In this document: positions 11,702 through 23,681 of the stretch, one piece after another | Numbering within the stretch: position 1 is the stretch's first letter | Layout of the letters: every line of letters begins with the position of its first letter | From: Chlamydoabsidia padenii | Lineage: Eukaryota; Mucoromycota; Mucoromycetes; Mucorales; Cunninghamellaceae | DNA: 64,000 bases | Reading direction: 5' to 3' | Assembly (NCBI GenBank): GCA_025330725.1 | Contig: JAIWND010000014.1 | Location: 124,001 to 188,000, forward strand | Made by a program: the position numbers and the translations under genes | Notes under the pieces: model-generated | Told to the model about the DNA's origin: nothing | Databases searched by the model: none | What the model saw: only the letters and a program-made list of their open reading frames with translations

Positions 11702-12090
11702 AGTTTCTTTCTTATCGAGGGAGGATTGGCTTTCAAAGTCGAAATAGGAGTAATCATAGTTTGACTCAAATCAAAGCAACATTTGTCAGGGACCTTTTTT
11801 TTTTTTTTTTTTACATCACGTCGATCTTTTCTTTCATGCATTACGCGGGATTTGAACTTTTTATATTTTCAAACACCGATTTTGCCGTGTCTTGGATTTT
11901 TCTTAATTTGCGACCATGTCTTTTTCTTTCTGCTCTTTTTCAAAAAAGTCACTCCCCTTCCCCCCCCCTTTTTTTTTATTTTATTTTTATACATGTATAA
12001 CTTTCTGTATTAAATAGTTTACTTTCTGTTTTACTTTTGTCTCTTTATCTCCTTCTTCCTCTTAAACATTCACATACGAATCATCTTGAC
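11702..12090. other. Divergent promoter region with GCGGGATTTGAA motif
   Basis: Shared 5' region of the two-span protein gene and the antiporter gene. Contains a T tract at 11793-11811, the recurrent motif at 11845-11856 and pyrimidine-rich leader sequence. Short upstream ATGs exist on the minus strand, and no convincing gene is seen. Confidence 0.55.
11845..11856 (+). promoter_or_regulatory. Recurrent GCGGGATTTGAA motif
   Basis: Exact copy, 235 bases before the antiporter start on the same strand, within a divergent promoter. Confidence 0.55.
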
Positions 12091-15000
12091 ATGGCGGTTG
12101 ATCTGATTCCGGGTGAATTCTCCTCATTCACTGTGGCTATTGCTGTACTCAGTGGTTTTATTGTATTCTTTGGTTATATATCCATGTTTTTGAAGGAAAG
12201 GATGTTTCTTTCCGAAGCTTGTAAGTAAACAGACGTTCGGAAAATTAACCACTTTTAACTACTAACTAATCCAACTTTTTTTTTTTTCTAGTTGTCGCTT
12301 TGGTAATTGGTATCATATCGGGACCTCTAGTTACAAACGCTATCAATCCTTATAACTGGCCTGGAAATGATGAATTTACAAAACAACTTACAAGATGCAT
12401 CATAGCCGTTCAGGTAGGTATATAAAAACATATAATACTATATTGTAGAATCGATGACAATGACGCTAATGACAATGACAATATGATACTGATAGAATTC
12501 GTCTATTTTAGGTAATGGCTGTAGGTATAGAATTGCCAAAGTAAGTTGCACTGATACAGAATCGGACATGCATGCATACGTAAACACTAATTCTCATCTT
12601 CTTCTTTCTTTTTTTTTTTAAAAAAAAATAAAATAAATAACACTCAAAATAGGCACTATATGAAGAAGGAATGGCTTACCATGTTGATGCTCTTATTCCC
12701 GGTGATGATGTTTATGTGGCTCATTAGTGGATTGTTTATATGGGCCTTGATTCCACCTGTCAGTTACGTAAGTAGAAAAGAAAAGAAAAACACACAGGGA
12801 TATGGTTGTTATATGCAAAAAGTTAATTAATGATTCTTCATATCTCACCTTCTTTGCCTAGTTGGAAGCTCTTGTTATATCCGCCTGCATTTGTCCTACT
12901 GATCCTGTAAGTAAAAATAAAATACATGATATCAATACATATTAACATATGATGATATCAATGACAACTTTAATTATGTTATACTTAATCCTTCTTTGGT
13001 GGATGGAGAATCTGGTTGGACGAGATACTCATTGTTTCTTTATTTACATTTATACTTTATGTTACTTTAGATATTGGCCAACTCTGTTGTAAAGGGACGA
13101 TTCGCCGAAAAGCATGTGCCTTCCCATATCCGAAATGCTCTCTCTGCCGAAAGGTGAGTGTCTTTCTGATAGTAAATACTGTAATCTGTGACAATCACTA
13201 ACATGAATCTTTTACTTTACTGTATGTATGATGTAGTGGTGCTAATGATGGAATGGGATTTCCCTTTTTATTCTTGGCTATCTTCTTATTGGGTGAAGAC
13301 TCTGTGGGTGTGGCTATAGGGAAATGGATTTATGTCACTTGTCTCTTCCAAATTGCTCTCTCCTGTGTCATTGGTATCATCGTGGGTTATTTGGCTCGGA
13401 AACTTCTACAATGGTCGGAAAAGCAGTAAGTCAAAAAAAGGAAATATGCTCGAGGCGGGATTAGAATCTTATTCGTTATTAACTTTTTCTTTTTCATGCA
13501 ACTTTTTTAAAAGTCATCTTATCGACAAGCCCTCCTTTTTATCATTTGCAATTGCTCTGGCTGTAAGTAAAATCATAAAACTATTGCCTTGGGATTGATG
13601 GTTGCTAATTTTTTTTTTTTTTGGCCAATTACATAGCTGTTCCTGATGAGCATGACAGGCTTTTCAGGCAGTGATGACGTCCTTGCTTGCTTTGTGGCCG
13701 GCAATGCCTTCTCTTGGGACGCATGGTTTAGGAAAGAAACAGAAGAGGCGCACTTCCAAGATGTCATTGATATGATGTTGAACCTGGCCATCTTTGTTTA
13801 TATTGGGGCTATTATAGTAAGTGATATTTTTACATCGAATAGGCATCTTTTACCTGTTTTTATTAACTTGACACTTTGCTTTAAAGCCTTGGGATGACTT
13901 TGGCAATGTATCTTTAGGCTTGGCTCCATGGCGCTTGGTGGTACTCTCTATTCTTGTGCTTCTCTTCCGACGACTACCTATTGTATTGCTTCTCAAACCA
14001 GTGATGCCATCCATCAAAACTTACCGGGAAGCTCTCTTCAGTGGATGGTTTGGACCAATGGGGGTGGGTGCGGTGTTTTTATCAAAGATCGCCAAAGAGC
14101 AAATGGCCAAAATTTACGTCGAACAAGATCCTGTTGCGGTTCGTCTCATCAATCCAGTGGTGCTGTTTATTGTATTGTCCTCGGTTCTTGTCCATGGTAC
14201 CACTATTCCGCTCTTCAAGTTGGGCAAGCGCATTCGGTCAAGAACTCTATCTATCACCAGCATAAGCAGCGGGGCCAGCCAAGTACTTCACTTACCGAAA
14301 TTCCAACATCGACGCAGCGAAGACGATCTTCTACACCATTATCATCACCCGAAAACGCTGGAAACAACAATGACAGAACTTCAACGAAATACTCTCTTCA
14401 ACACCATACAGAGAGAACATCCTTCCTCTTTCCCTATTCAACCTCCGTCTGCAACAACGACGATTATTATTGGCGGCGACAATGATGGTAATAGTAGCAT
14501 AATCCAGATACATGAACACGATAATGATGACAGCACGGATAACGAAGAGGATTACTTATCGGATAACTACAATGGCGATGACAAACGGATTCCATCACCT
14601 TCCTCTTCCTCCTCCTCCTCACCATCATCACATCATCTCCACCAGCAACAGTCTCAGCATCACCCTTCACCCCTTGGTGGTCCTGTTTTTCTTGGGTCGG
14701 GTCGTTATCGGCGTGCAAGTACTGCCACTTTGGAAACTCAAGGTATACGATTTTTGGAGCCCACTAAACCAAAAATGTCTTCGCAAACCAATATTACCCT
14801 CCTCATGGACCGAAATGAAAGCAGTGTATCAAGTTTCAAAAGTTGGATCAGCAAACACACAAAGGACACTCATCATAACCATAGCAACAACAGCAAAGGG
14901 GAATATGCTGAAGACGTCTCAGCACCATGTTCCAATCATACCTTGATCGGATCGCCTCAGGTACCGACACAATTATCAACAACAACAAAAGGGGGAAAGG

Positions 15001-15239
15001 ATGAAACGACAAAGCAACACCATCATCACAGTGGATTGCGCCATTTCTTTAGTAGTAGCAAAGAAGCGACACATTCAATAAACTCGGACGACAGGACAGC
15101 CACATTATTGTCACAAGACCACCAACAAAAACTCGATATCGATGGAAATGATGTCAACTTATCAGAAAAAATCAATGACAAGTTATTAATTTTGGACAAA
15201 GATGACAGTTTCAACACAAAAGGACCTGAAAATGTGTAA
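12091..15239 (+). CDS. Plasma membrane Na+(K+)/H+ antiporter, Nha1/Sod2 type
   Basis: About eight exons encode an ion exchanger with some twelve membrane spans and a long cytosolic tail. Diagnostic blocks: ISGPLVTNAINPYNW near the N-terminus, EALVISACICPTDPILANSVVKG, SAESGANDGMGFPFLFLAIF, and GSDDVLACFVAGNAFSWD, which holds the paired aspartates of the cation site. FSGWFGPMGVGAVFLSKIA closes the membrane domain. Fungal Nha1/Sod2 proteins expel Na+ or K+ in exchange for protons, giving salt tolerance and pH control. The tail of roughly 330 residues is Ser/His/Asp-rich and disordered, comparable in place to the regulatory tail of yeast Nha1. The start MAVDLIPGEFSS lies just before the first hydrophobic span. 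Confidence 0.93.
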
Positions 15240-15645
15240 TATTCCTGGTGGTACTTTTGACGACGGCAAATGGATCTTTTTAATAGAATAGTATATAGAA
15301 ACATAGAACTTGTTTGAATAGAACCTACCCCTTCCCTCTCTTTCTCTTTTATTTAGTTATAGTCATGTCTTTATCATTATCATCATTTGTTGTTGTTGTT
15401 TTTACTGGTTAATACAAATAAATAATAATTGTTGTGCTAATTATAACTAGTACTCCATTACTGTTTTGCTCATTTTGACTTGATTTGTACATTATAGGGG
15501 GCTATAAAACGGTGACACCAAGAAATGTCAAAAAACTCCGCCTTTTTCTTTTTTATTCTTCCTCCACACTTGATTCCCCCTTATCTCCTTCCTTTCTTCC
15601 TTTTTTTTTTTTTTTTTTTTTTTTTATCACTTTATTACATTAACA
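15240..15645. other. Intergenic region before the MET30-like gene
   Basis: Antiporter 3' flank with AATAAATAATAA near 15417, then a T tract (15599-15625) before the next start. No gene seen. Confidence 0.55.
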
Positions 15646-17553
15646 ATGTCAACACCTGATACGACGAACAATGCACCAACAACAACTTGTTATCGCCATC
15701 GGTCTGACCTTGCAAAGACCAGGATTGAAAAGCCTTTTGATTTGGTAAACCTTAGGAATTCACCTTCAAGTTACTAATTCTTCTCTTTTTTACTTGTATT
15801 ATCTAGTCCATGGATAGTATACCCACAGAAGATAGAACGGCCATTACACATGTCTGGTCTTTATTCTCTTCTGCACCCAAGAAACAACGCGACCTCATTT
15901 TAAAAGGAATCTTGTCAGTTTGTTGTATGCCACAGTTATCCTTCATTTATGAATCCCTCCAACCTTTACTTCGACTTGACTTTGTGACCATTCTACCAAG
16001 GTAAATAGATAGAATATAATGATATAACTTGTAACCTTTTGGCATATATAACTAATTTCATTGTTTATATTAGGCACGTGAACTTTAGAATCTTTGGATA
16101 TTTGGATGCAGTGTCCCTTTGTAATGCCGCTCAAGTCTGTCGTGCTTGGAAATCTATTGCTGATGATGATCGCTTATGGTATAGAATGTGTGATCAACAT
16201 ATTGGCAAAACATGCGTCAAATGTGGTTGGGGATTATCTAACAAGATTCAATCTGGCCTTCGATCTTCTTCTCATGACTTGCAACAACAAGCAATAATCA
16301 CCGATACACTGACGACAACACAACACTCTCCTTCACCTACAAGAAAAAGGAAGCATTCATCATCATCATCATCTTCTGTTTGTGGCTTTTTTTCTCAGTT
16401 CCCTCGAAAAAAGAAACAGGCTAAAGACAAGACAAACCTGATCCAACTTCAACCAGACAGCAGCAGCAGTAGCATTACTGATAACTTTACACCTCCGCAC
16501 AATAACTATTGGAAGACAATTTACCGTGGACGCATGATTGTTGAACAAAACTGGCGACAGAATCGATTTATCCAACGGGACCTGGGTGGAACCAAAAATG
16601 GCGTGATCTGCATCCAAGTTTGCGACGATCTTCAAGTGATTATGATTGGCTACCAAGATAATACCGTCCAGGTACATTATGCTGGTGATGAATCAAGGCG
16701 AACGACAATGGAAATGAAAATGGAATCAACTATTCAGTGCCTTCAATTTGATGAATCAAAACTCATTGTAGGTGAATCAAATTCTTATATCAGCATCTGG
16801 GATTGGCATCAGGGAACAAAAATTCGGTCTATACAAGGTCACACAGGCGCTGTCATGGCACTGCATTTTAACGAACGGAATATACTCGCCACTGGATCCG
16901 ATGATTGTACTATTCGGATATGGGATTTTAACTCTAGTCAAAGCTTTGTATTGCTCGGTCACGAATCACCTATAAGATCTTTACTTTTACAACAAGAACA
17001 ACAACAAGAACATCGACAATTATTAGTATCTGCAGGTGATGATACTTTTATTCGCATTTGGGATTTGACAACACGACAATGCCTTCATTTATTAACTGGA
17101 CATTATGGTGGTATATTAAAAGTGATACCCATTCCAACAACAGCAACATCTCGACTAATTGGGCTACAGCGTGACAATGACAACAACAACAACAACGATC
17201 GACCTTTAATTTTATCATGCTCTAGCGACAATACTATTCGATTATGGGACCCAATGACAGGCAAATGTATCCGGACAATGTTTGGTCATATGGATCATGT
17301 GACAAGTTTGGCATGCGATCAATTCCGAATTGTCTCCGGCTCCAAGGACAAGTCTTTACGTATATGGTCACTGGATACTGGAACTTGTCAACATGTTATC
17401 TCCTCTGAACACCCTGTCAGCACCGTGTCCCTTTCCTCTTCTGGTATCTTATCTGCTTCTGAAGGTGTTGGTTGTATTTGGGATTATGGCAGCAGTCAAT
17501 ATGATGATTATGTTGATAACGATGGTGATTTGTCGAAAAAATGCATGACGTGA
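15646..17553 (+). CDS. F-box/WD40 substrate adaptor, MET30/SconB/Pof1 family
   Basis: Three exons (15646-15744, 15807-16000, 16074-17553) give about 590 residues. The F-box reads HVNFRIFGYLDAVSLCNAAQ and is followed by QVCRAWKSIADDDRLWYRMC. Then comes DQHIGKTCVKCGWGL, a cysteine-bearing segment I associate with Met30/SconB/Pof1 rather than other F-box proteins. A basic Ser-rich insert precedes seven or so WD40 repeats, such as GHTGAVMALHFNERNI and GHMDHVTSLACDQFRIVSGS. The family forms SCF ligases; in yeast, Neurospora and fission yeast they restrain the sulfur bZIPs Met4, Cys3 and Zip1. The next gene encodes such a bZIP. The first exon (MSTPDTTNNAPTTT) is less certain than the rest. Confidence 0.9.
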
Positions 17554-18187
17554 TTGACTGGTTGAATCTCGTTTGGACTGTGGCACTCTTCTTCTTCCAA
17601 TCACTGGACCTATTGGTATTATACCACCCCCTTTTTATTCCACCTATCACCCCCCCCCTCCCCTCTCTCCTTAGTTTTTATACCCGAACATTTTACTAGT
17701 ATACATTTACCTTACGTATTTGATGTAATTATATATCCACCATCAAAGTTACACGATCTACCCTAGAATAGTCTTTGTCTTTATAATCTGAATTGTCATG
17801 TCAACTTGTAATAATAAAATAAATATACACTTTATCTTTAAACTTGTGTTTCATTCTCTTTCTCTCTTTTAATTTTTGTCTTCTTAGTTGAAATCTTTGT
17901 TCATTGTTTGGTCTTCGGTGATATTCATTCATTGGTACAGGAACTCCCTGCAGGCATAAAAAAGGTGGGTCCTTCCTCATAATGATTATAAATGACGAAC
18001 TAGTCCCCTTGCCATTCCCCCCTCCCCCTCACTTTTTTTTTTCCTTCTTCTTTTTTCTTCCTTCTCTCTCTTTTTTTTTTTTTTTTTTTTTTATTAACCT
18101 CTTCACTTTTGTACCTTTATTTAGTTATTGTATATTACACTATTACAAGTATCACCTATACACGCATAATACATACGCACTTTACCA
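17554..18187. other. Intergenic region between the F-box gene and the bZIP gene
   Basis: Contains an AATAAAATAAATA polyadenylation-like stretch near 17812 and long pyrimidine tracts (18029-18092) in front of the bZIP start. No gene seen. Confidence 0.55.
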
Positions 18188-19197
18188 ATGACCCAAGATC
18201 ATGTTGATTCTTATCCACCGACAAAGAATATCAACCTTGGTTGGCCGTCTCCCCCAATGAACCCTCTTTTGTATACGGATGTGGATCCTACAGTTGACTT
18301 TTTGACAGATGCGGACCTTGAAAAGGAACTGTCTCTTTACGCTAATGCTACCTTTACCTTTGATATGCCTCCCTTGCTTGATATGACTCGGAAAAAGATC
18401 GATGCTTGCCCCAACACTAATTTGAGTACATATAAGCAACAAAAAGCACACCCAATCTCTCATCGTCATTCCAACATACCACTTACTCTCGATATTGCTT
18501 TGGCTATTGCCAGGAACAATGGATGCCCAAACGGTAAATATTCAAATCCCGTCAACCCGATGGAATTTTATTTTAACCCCCCCCCCCTCTCTTTCACTTT
18601 TTTTTTTTTTTTTTAGATCACGATTCTTCAACAGTCTCTTCACCATATGATTACCAACAACATCAGCAACAGCAATACTTTACACCATTACCTTCATTAC
18701 CTGGCTCACCTACCCACGATGACCCTGGTCAACCTCATCTTGTCACTTATACGATGCTCTCCCCTACTGAACCTCCGTCTCATCCATCGTTACAACCACC
18801 ACAAGAAAACTATCCCATGTATGAAACCAATCTCAATCAAATGCACCAATCTGTATCAACAAACGATGCATGGATGACGATGACACGACAAGAGTCTTCT
18901 AAACCAACAAAAAGAAGACGTCGAACTCAATCATCACCTGCAAAACAAAGTCCTCCGACGGAACAACACCATTTGGAAGTGACAGCGGATATGGTACGAC
19001 TGGACAAGCGACGAAGAAACACGGCGGCATCGGCACGATTCCGTATCAAGAAGAAAATACGTGAACAGACTTTGCAACAAACGGCATGCGAAATGACGGA
19101 AAAGGCCAGGTTTTTTGAAAACAAGGTGCATGAATTGGAACGCGAAATCAAGTGGCTCAAGGATCTTCTCATGGCAAAAAATGGCTGTCCCTGCTAG
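18188..19197 (+). CDS. bZIP transcription factor, CYS3/Met4/Zip1 type
   Basis: Two exons (18188-18533 and 18617-19197) give 308 residues. The basic region is LDKRRRNTAASARFRIKKKI, carrying the RNTAASARFRIKKK signature of the CYS3/MetR/Zip1 group rather than the Gcn4 or Yap groups. A leucine zipper follows (helix from REQTLQQT through FFENKVHELEREIKWLKDLL). The N-terminal half has acidic-hydrophobic stretches (DVDPTVDFLTDADLEKELSLY) that could activate transcription, then Gln/Pro-rich sequence. Members switch on sulfur assimilation and methionine/cysteine genes and are inactivated by Met30-type SCF ligases. The gene just upstream encodes such an adaptor. Target genes here are unknown; the family call is from the basic region. 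Confidence 0.87.
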
Positions 19198-19584
19198 TTT
19201 AGACTTACATCTCCCCCCTCCCTCTCCTTAATTAACTTTTATATATGATTCCTTTTTTATATGCCTTATGCTTGATCCATTCTCCTTCCACTGTATTATT
19301 ATGAACATGATGTCTATGAATTTTATGCTTCCTCTACTTTTGAACAAACAATGATAATAAAAGGCAATTATTATATGTATCGTGCAACTTTGGTATTTGA
19401 TGGTTAGGATGGGATTCGAAAATAGGAGGAGGGGTAAAAAGTTAGAACGCAGGGGAAATCGGGATATGAAGTACGTTTGGATGTTCACCAATTATGAATA
19501 GTACAAGCTCAAGAACCAGACTTCAAACAAAGGGTGTTGCATGAATATCACGATTCATATTTCCGCAATAAATAAAAGATGTAT

Positions 19585-19596
19585 GCGGGATTTGAA
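19585..19596 (+). promoter_or_regulatory. Recurrent GCGGGATTTGAA motif
   Basis: Exact copy in the gene-free stretch between the bZIP gene and SHO1; first of a pair 117 bases apart. Not close to a start codon. Confidence 0.4.
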
Positions 19597-19701
19597 AATG
19601 CATACATTCGTAATATCTAAACAATGATAAAAGTCGACCACACCTTTTCAACTGTAAGTGACCTTCTTGCCTTACTTTATATCTCTGGCAAATCTGGACC
19701 T

Positions 19702-19715
19702 GGCGGGATTTGAAA
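19702..19715 (+). promoter_or_regulatory. Recurrent GGCGGGATTTGAAA motif
   Basis: Exact 14-base copy, second of the pair. About 520 bases before SHO1, so its target is unclear. Confidence 0.4.
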
Positions 19716-20232
19716 ACGACTTTATTACTTGATGTTGGTTCTAGTAAAGAGTGGCCAGCTATACACAATTCATATACATTGGTGGTCTTTCTTTACCTAC
19801 ATTCTGCTTTAGCTTTATCAAGTAAGACATAAATGATAAAGTCCTTCCGTTGGTGGCAATCATCAATGATGATGGCAGAATATGAACCTTACAGAATTAG
19901 GATATTCAAACCCCGTAACCTACCCCTCACACTCCTAACTTTTCCAATATTGCTTGGCTGTATAATAACATTAGCAAAAAAAAAAGCCAAGTAGTTCAGA
20001 CTCATACCATGCTTTATTTAAAGGCTTAGCATAAATCGTGATGGCAAAGTATTGTGTGATACCCTCTCTATGTCATTGGCAGAAGCGGGGTTTCAACATT
20101 TAGTAAAACAAAAAAACAGCCCCTCCTTTTTTTTTTTTTGGATCCCTCCTCTTTCTTTTCACTCCATTATTTTCCCTTCTCCATCTATTCTCTCCACTCT
20201 TTATCCCATTCCTTTAACCAGTACTCCCTATC

Positions 20233-21347
20233 ATGGTAAAATTCTATGGTGAAAACTTGACAGAGAACCTTGTTCTCCTCATCACGACTGTCGTCTCTCT
20301 TGTAAATGCCCCCCCCCGACTTGAAATATGACCAAAACACGAATCTTTTTACTGGATGACTAACCAACTTTATATCGACTACTTTGTTATAGGCTGCTTG
20401 GGTGGTTTCATTTGGTGGTTTATGTGCTCTCCGTGTTACGGGTGGCTCTTGGTGGATAATGGTGTTTGAATTACTGTTGGTGGTTGGTGTCATTTGCCTA
20501 ATCTTGACTGGCTTATTTGTGGAATATCGATTGGTTGTAAGTATGAAATAGATTATAGTAGTGCCCACAAGGGACTAGGTGGACCAGTTACACAAATTTT
20601 TATTGATTGTCAATTGTTTTTATATTATATTATCTCTAGGTATTGGCTTTCTTAGCGGTTAGCATTACTTACCTTACTGGTCAACTAAGTGTGGCTGTCC
20701 CACTCTCTGGACCCTCAGGCGACCATGATCTACGTGCTTCTGCTGGTGCTTATGCTGCAGGTTATATCATTCTGATTATCATTCAAGTAAGGATAGAAAA
20801 GAATCAAATAACGAGTGTGTGGGTATTCATTTTTTTGACTTTTGTATATAGATCATCTGGGTTTTCATATTCGGAAGTGAACCTCATTCTTATTTTGGTC
20901 GATTTGGTCATCATGGTGTACAACATGGTCCTAGCTCAAGTGGCGCGGTGGGTGCGACTGGTGGATTTGCTGCCGCTTCTGCTGCTCATACAGCCAGCAA
21001 CAACAACATCAATGAACCTATCGAAATGACCCAAGACAAGACAGCTTTGGAAGGACAACCTACTAATCAATCATCTACCATATCACATCCCTCTATGGTT
21101 AATTCACCTGTTATACAATACACTGAACGTGTAGAAGCTCTCCATGAATGTAAGAAACACACACAATTATATGTGATACTAACTGTTTGTTTTTATTTTG
21201 TTAGATCAAGCCAATCCTGAAGATCCAGCTGAACTCAGCTTTGAACGTGGTGAACTATTGGAAATTGCGGATCGTCGTGGAAATTGGTGGCAGGCACGCA
21301 AAGCAGATGGGTCCACAGGTATTATTCCTTCAAACTACTTTGCTTAA
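20233..21347 (+). CDS. SHO1: High-osmolarity sensor Sho1 (four-span membrane protein with SH3)
   Basis: Joined exons (first exon 20233-20301) encode four closely spaced membrane spans: [12 protein letters not shown] / [19 protein letters not shown] / [12 protein letters not shown] / [20 protein letters not shown] linker rich in Ser, Gly, Asn and Ala follows, then a C-terminal SH3 domain. The SH3 shows the [21 protein letters not shown] start, the [20 protein letters not shown] core and ends a few residues later at FA. This order is specific to Sho1, the plasma membrane osmosensor that recruits Pbs2 to activate the HOG MAP kinase pathway and also affects filamentous growth. The linker FGRFGHHG is unusually Gly/His-rich. 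The start [16 protein letters not shown] begins the first span. Confidence 0.9.
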
Positions 21348-22259
21348 AACCATTTAGAATGAAACCATGTCATCCCCTTTCCCTTCGTATGTATTCCACC
21401 TAAATATATTACCCATTCACTTTATATTTTGCCCTTAATACTATTACTTTTGATTTGTATTACATTACTCTTGATCTTCCTTTTAAAACAGATTGACTTG
21501 CTATCTTATCCTCTTATATTGTTGATACATACATTAGTACTTACCTATTTACTCTAGTTTATTTGCTTCATTCTATTTTAATAATAATAATAATAATAAT
21601 AAAAGGTATAAACTAATTGTGTCAATTGTTTTGCAGTAATGATGATCGGATGATACCACATGATCATGAGTCATCGAATTGATGGCATGTCATTGCTAGA
21701 ATGTAGGTCTTTACACATTATCACCCCCCTACTCCATGCACCGCACATCATCCACCAGGGCACCATGAATAGTCAACCCCTTAACCAATATGTAGAGATC
21801 GCAGGCATGAACCAATAAAGATAATCAACGGCTTTTTATTTTATTTTATGAAGAGCACAATATACTATACAGACAATCAATCTTTATTTCATTATGATGA
21901 TAAAAGAGTGTTTTATTTTTTATTAAGAGCACAATGGCAGAAGGGGGAGGGGAGTGTGGAAGGGAAGAAGGCGTCAAGTATAGAGGGTGAATTAAAAGGA
22001 TTATAATGCATATAATATCAACCCAACCTTTTTTTTTTTTTTTTTTTTTTTCCAACAAGAGAGCAATTGCCCTTGCAATAAAAGTATATACATAAACGGT
22101 AAAATATATGTGGGGTAACATAAAGGTATGAAGTTAAACTAGCAATGATAGAGTAACGGAGGGAGGAAGAAGAAGGAGGATTTGTAAAGTCAATCCAAGG
22201 ATATATTGATGATAAGAAAAGGTGGATGGTGATAATACAGTGGTTGGGTAGGATCAAGA
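21348..22259. other. Convergent gene-free region
   Basis: SHO1 3' flank with an (AAT)n run near 21580-21600, then AT-rich sequence with a T tract (22029-22050) and the 3' flank of the small minus-strand gene. No gene seen. Confidence 0.55.
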
Positions 22260-22571
22260 TTAGCAGGCTACCGAAGACGATGGTGGTGCGTGTTGTACAT
22301 CGTTGACATCTTGATCGGTGAGTTCTGGAAAGGACACATAAGTCTTTTCAAACAAGGAGAGATTGGCATTCATGATATGTTGCAATTCTTGTAGATCTTT
22401 AGGTGCTGAACGTGACCGATCTGTTGATGAATATCGAGTTGTTGTTGGTGCCGAGAATGAGTGAAGAAGTGAATGAATCATATGATTCAAAACCTCTCGC
22501 AATGAGCGCGAGGAGGAAGTTGAAGAGTAGCTGGAGGTCGAGGAGGAAGAAGAGTAATTAGTAAAAGGCAT
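22260..22571 (-). CDS. Small Ser-rich hypothetical protein, 103 residues
   Basis: Single-exon frame starting MPFTNYSSSSSTSSYSS and ending in SSSVAC. After the Ser-rich start there is a short amphipathic segment (LREVLNHMIHSLLHSF), a basic Ser patch, and DLQELQHIMNANLSLFEKTY. No signal peptide, membrane span or known domain is seen. The open frame continues upstream through a very Phe-rich T-tract leader, so the internal ATG after that leader was preferred. A GTCGGAC box lies about 105 bases upstream. The protein could be real but short; nothing about its function can be read from the sequence. Confidence 0.5.
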   Translation of the reverse strand: MPFTNYSSSSSTSSYSSTSSSRSLREVLNHMIHSLLHSFSAPTTTRYSSTDRSRSAPKDLQELQHIMNANLSLFEKTYVSFPELTDQDVNDVQHAPPSSSVAC

Positions 22572-23681
22572 TATAGTTGTCGGTAGTCCAAACAAAAAAA
22601 CAAAAAAAAAAAAGTGGAAGAAGAGAAAGAGAGGGATAAATTGAAAAAAAAGAATAAAGAAACCTTCCCGAATAATGTCGGACTTTTTCACACCTTTGAA
22701 ATAAAATATAAAAAAAAGGGCCCCTTCCTCCTCATCCAAATAAGGTACTTTTTTATTTTACGAAGAAAACGTGGGATCTCCCCCCCCAAGTCTTGTTCTG
22801 TATCACCTTATTGAAATAGAGACGGAGGATAAAGTTGACAAGGGGACAATGACCCAGGCCAAAAACATTTCATTCGCCTCTTTAATTACCCACTTTTACA
22901 CTAGACAGAAAAAAAAAAAAAAAAAGAGTTTACCCAATTGAGATCATCCCAGTTTCAACACGTCGGGTGATCAACCAAAAAGTTCATTTATGAACCACTC
23001 TTAATTCTTTTTATGTATCGATAGATAAGAGAATGATATTAGAATCATTAACAGTTTTTATTTTTGTAAAAGTAGAGAACCTGTTCACATAATCATTGTT
23101 TTTCCATTATTTCAAAGATCGATGTTTCACCACTAAGCAATTCTGGTTTTAAATGCTGTTTATGAGTGATTAACCAAAGGGAGACTGTTTTGTGTAGCAA
23201 GCAAACTTGCTAACCAATCGTTCTAGATTGCCGCCTAATTATAAAGAGGGATGGTGAAATTCCCATCAATCAATTTAAAACAAGGAGGATGACTAGCAAA
23301 ATTGATAAAGCAACCCGACATTTTGCATGAATAACATTCAAATCCCGACATTTTCACTGTTCCTGACCACCTTGTCAACTGATACAAGAGACGGGTACCC
23401 TTATTCCTCATGATAGATATCTTCAAGATCGATAAGAAGAGAATCATCCAAAGCAAATATATACAGTGCAACATGATCCTGTTTTTTAGCTTTTTTGCTT
23501 TTTGGATAATAATGATTTTTTATTGTGTACATAATATGTTAAATGAAGGTTTTTGTATAAAGATAGTGATGTAAGTAATATAAATAAAGTGAATAATAAT
23601 GTAGTAGTAGTAGTAGTAGTATAGAAATAATAATAGTAATAATAAAGTAGAGAGAATGTGTGTAAGGGGATGAGAGTCATA
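22572..23681. other. Gene-free stretch of about 1.1 kb
   Basis: Promoter of the small Ser-rich gene at the left and BOI-like 3' flank at the right. Contains an A tract (22910-22925), one motif copy (23337-23349) and a (TAG)n microsatellite near 23601-23620. No gene seen on either strand. Confidence 0.5.
23337..23349 (-). promoter_or_regulatory. Recurrent motif, TTCAAATCCCGAC orientation
   Basis: Copy in the gene-free region downstream of the BOI-like gene. A partial CCCGACATTTTGC lies 25 bases away. No gene start is nearby. Confidence 0.35.

Larger units (their letters stand above)
19198..20232. other. Gene-free stretch of about 1 kb with several motif copies
   Basis: No credible gene on either strand. 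Contains two exact copies of the GCGGGATTTGAA motif (19585 and 19702) and a weaker one at 19411 (GGGATTCGAA). The SHO1 promoter is at the right end, with a related GCGGGGTTTCAA at about 20086. Confidence 0.55.

Noticed and set aside
11596..11841. 81-codon minus-strand frame in the antiporter promoter
   Set aside because: Conflicts with the in-phase exon chain of the two-span protein gene, and its C-terminus is read from an intron.
19560..19720. Motif copies as tRNA T arms (TTCAAATCCCG resembles a B-box)
   Set aside because: The bases before TTTCAAATCC vary and lack the paired GG; no A-box or cloverleaf was found around the checked copies, so a protein-binding motif fits better.
19523..19768. 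Minus-strand frame in the 19.2-20.2 kb gene-free region
   Set aside because: No domain, contains two copies of the recurrent motif, no splice or start context.
22572..22739. Upstream extension of the small Ser-rich protein (MDEEEGALFFIFYF...)
   Set aside because: Phe-rich translation of a T-rich leader; the internal ATG at 22571 gives a more plausible start.
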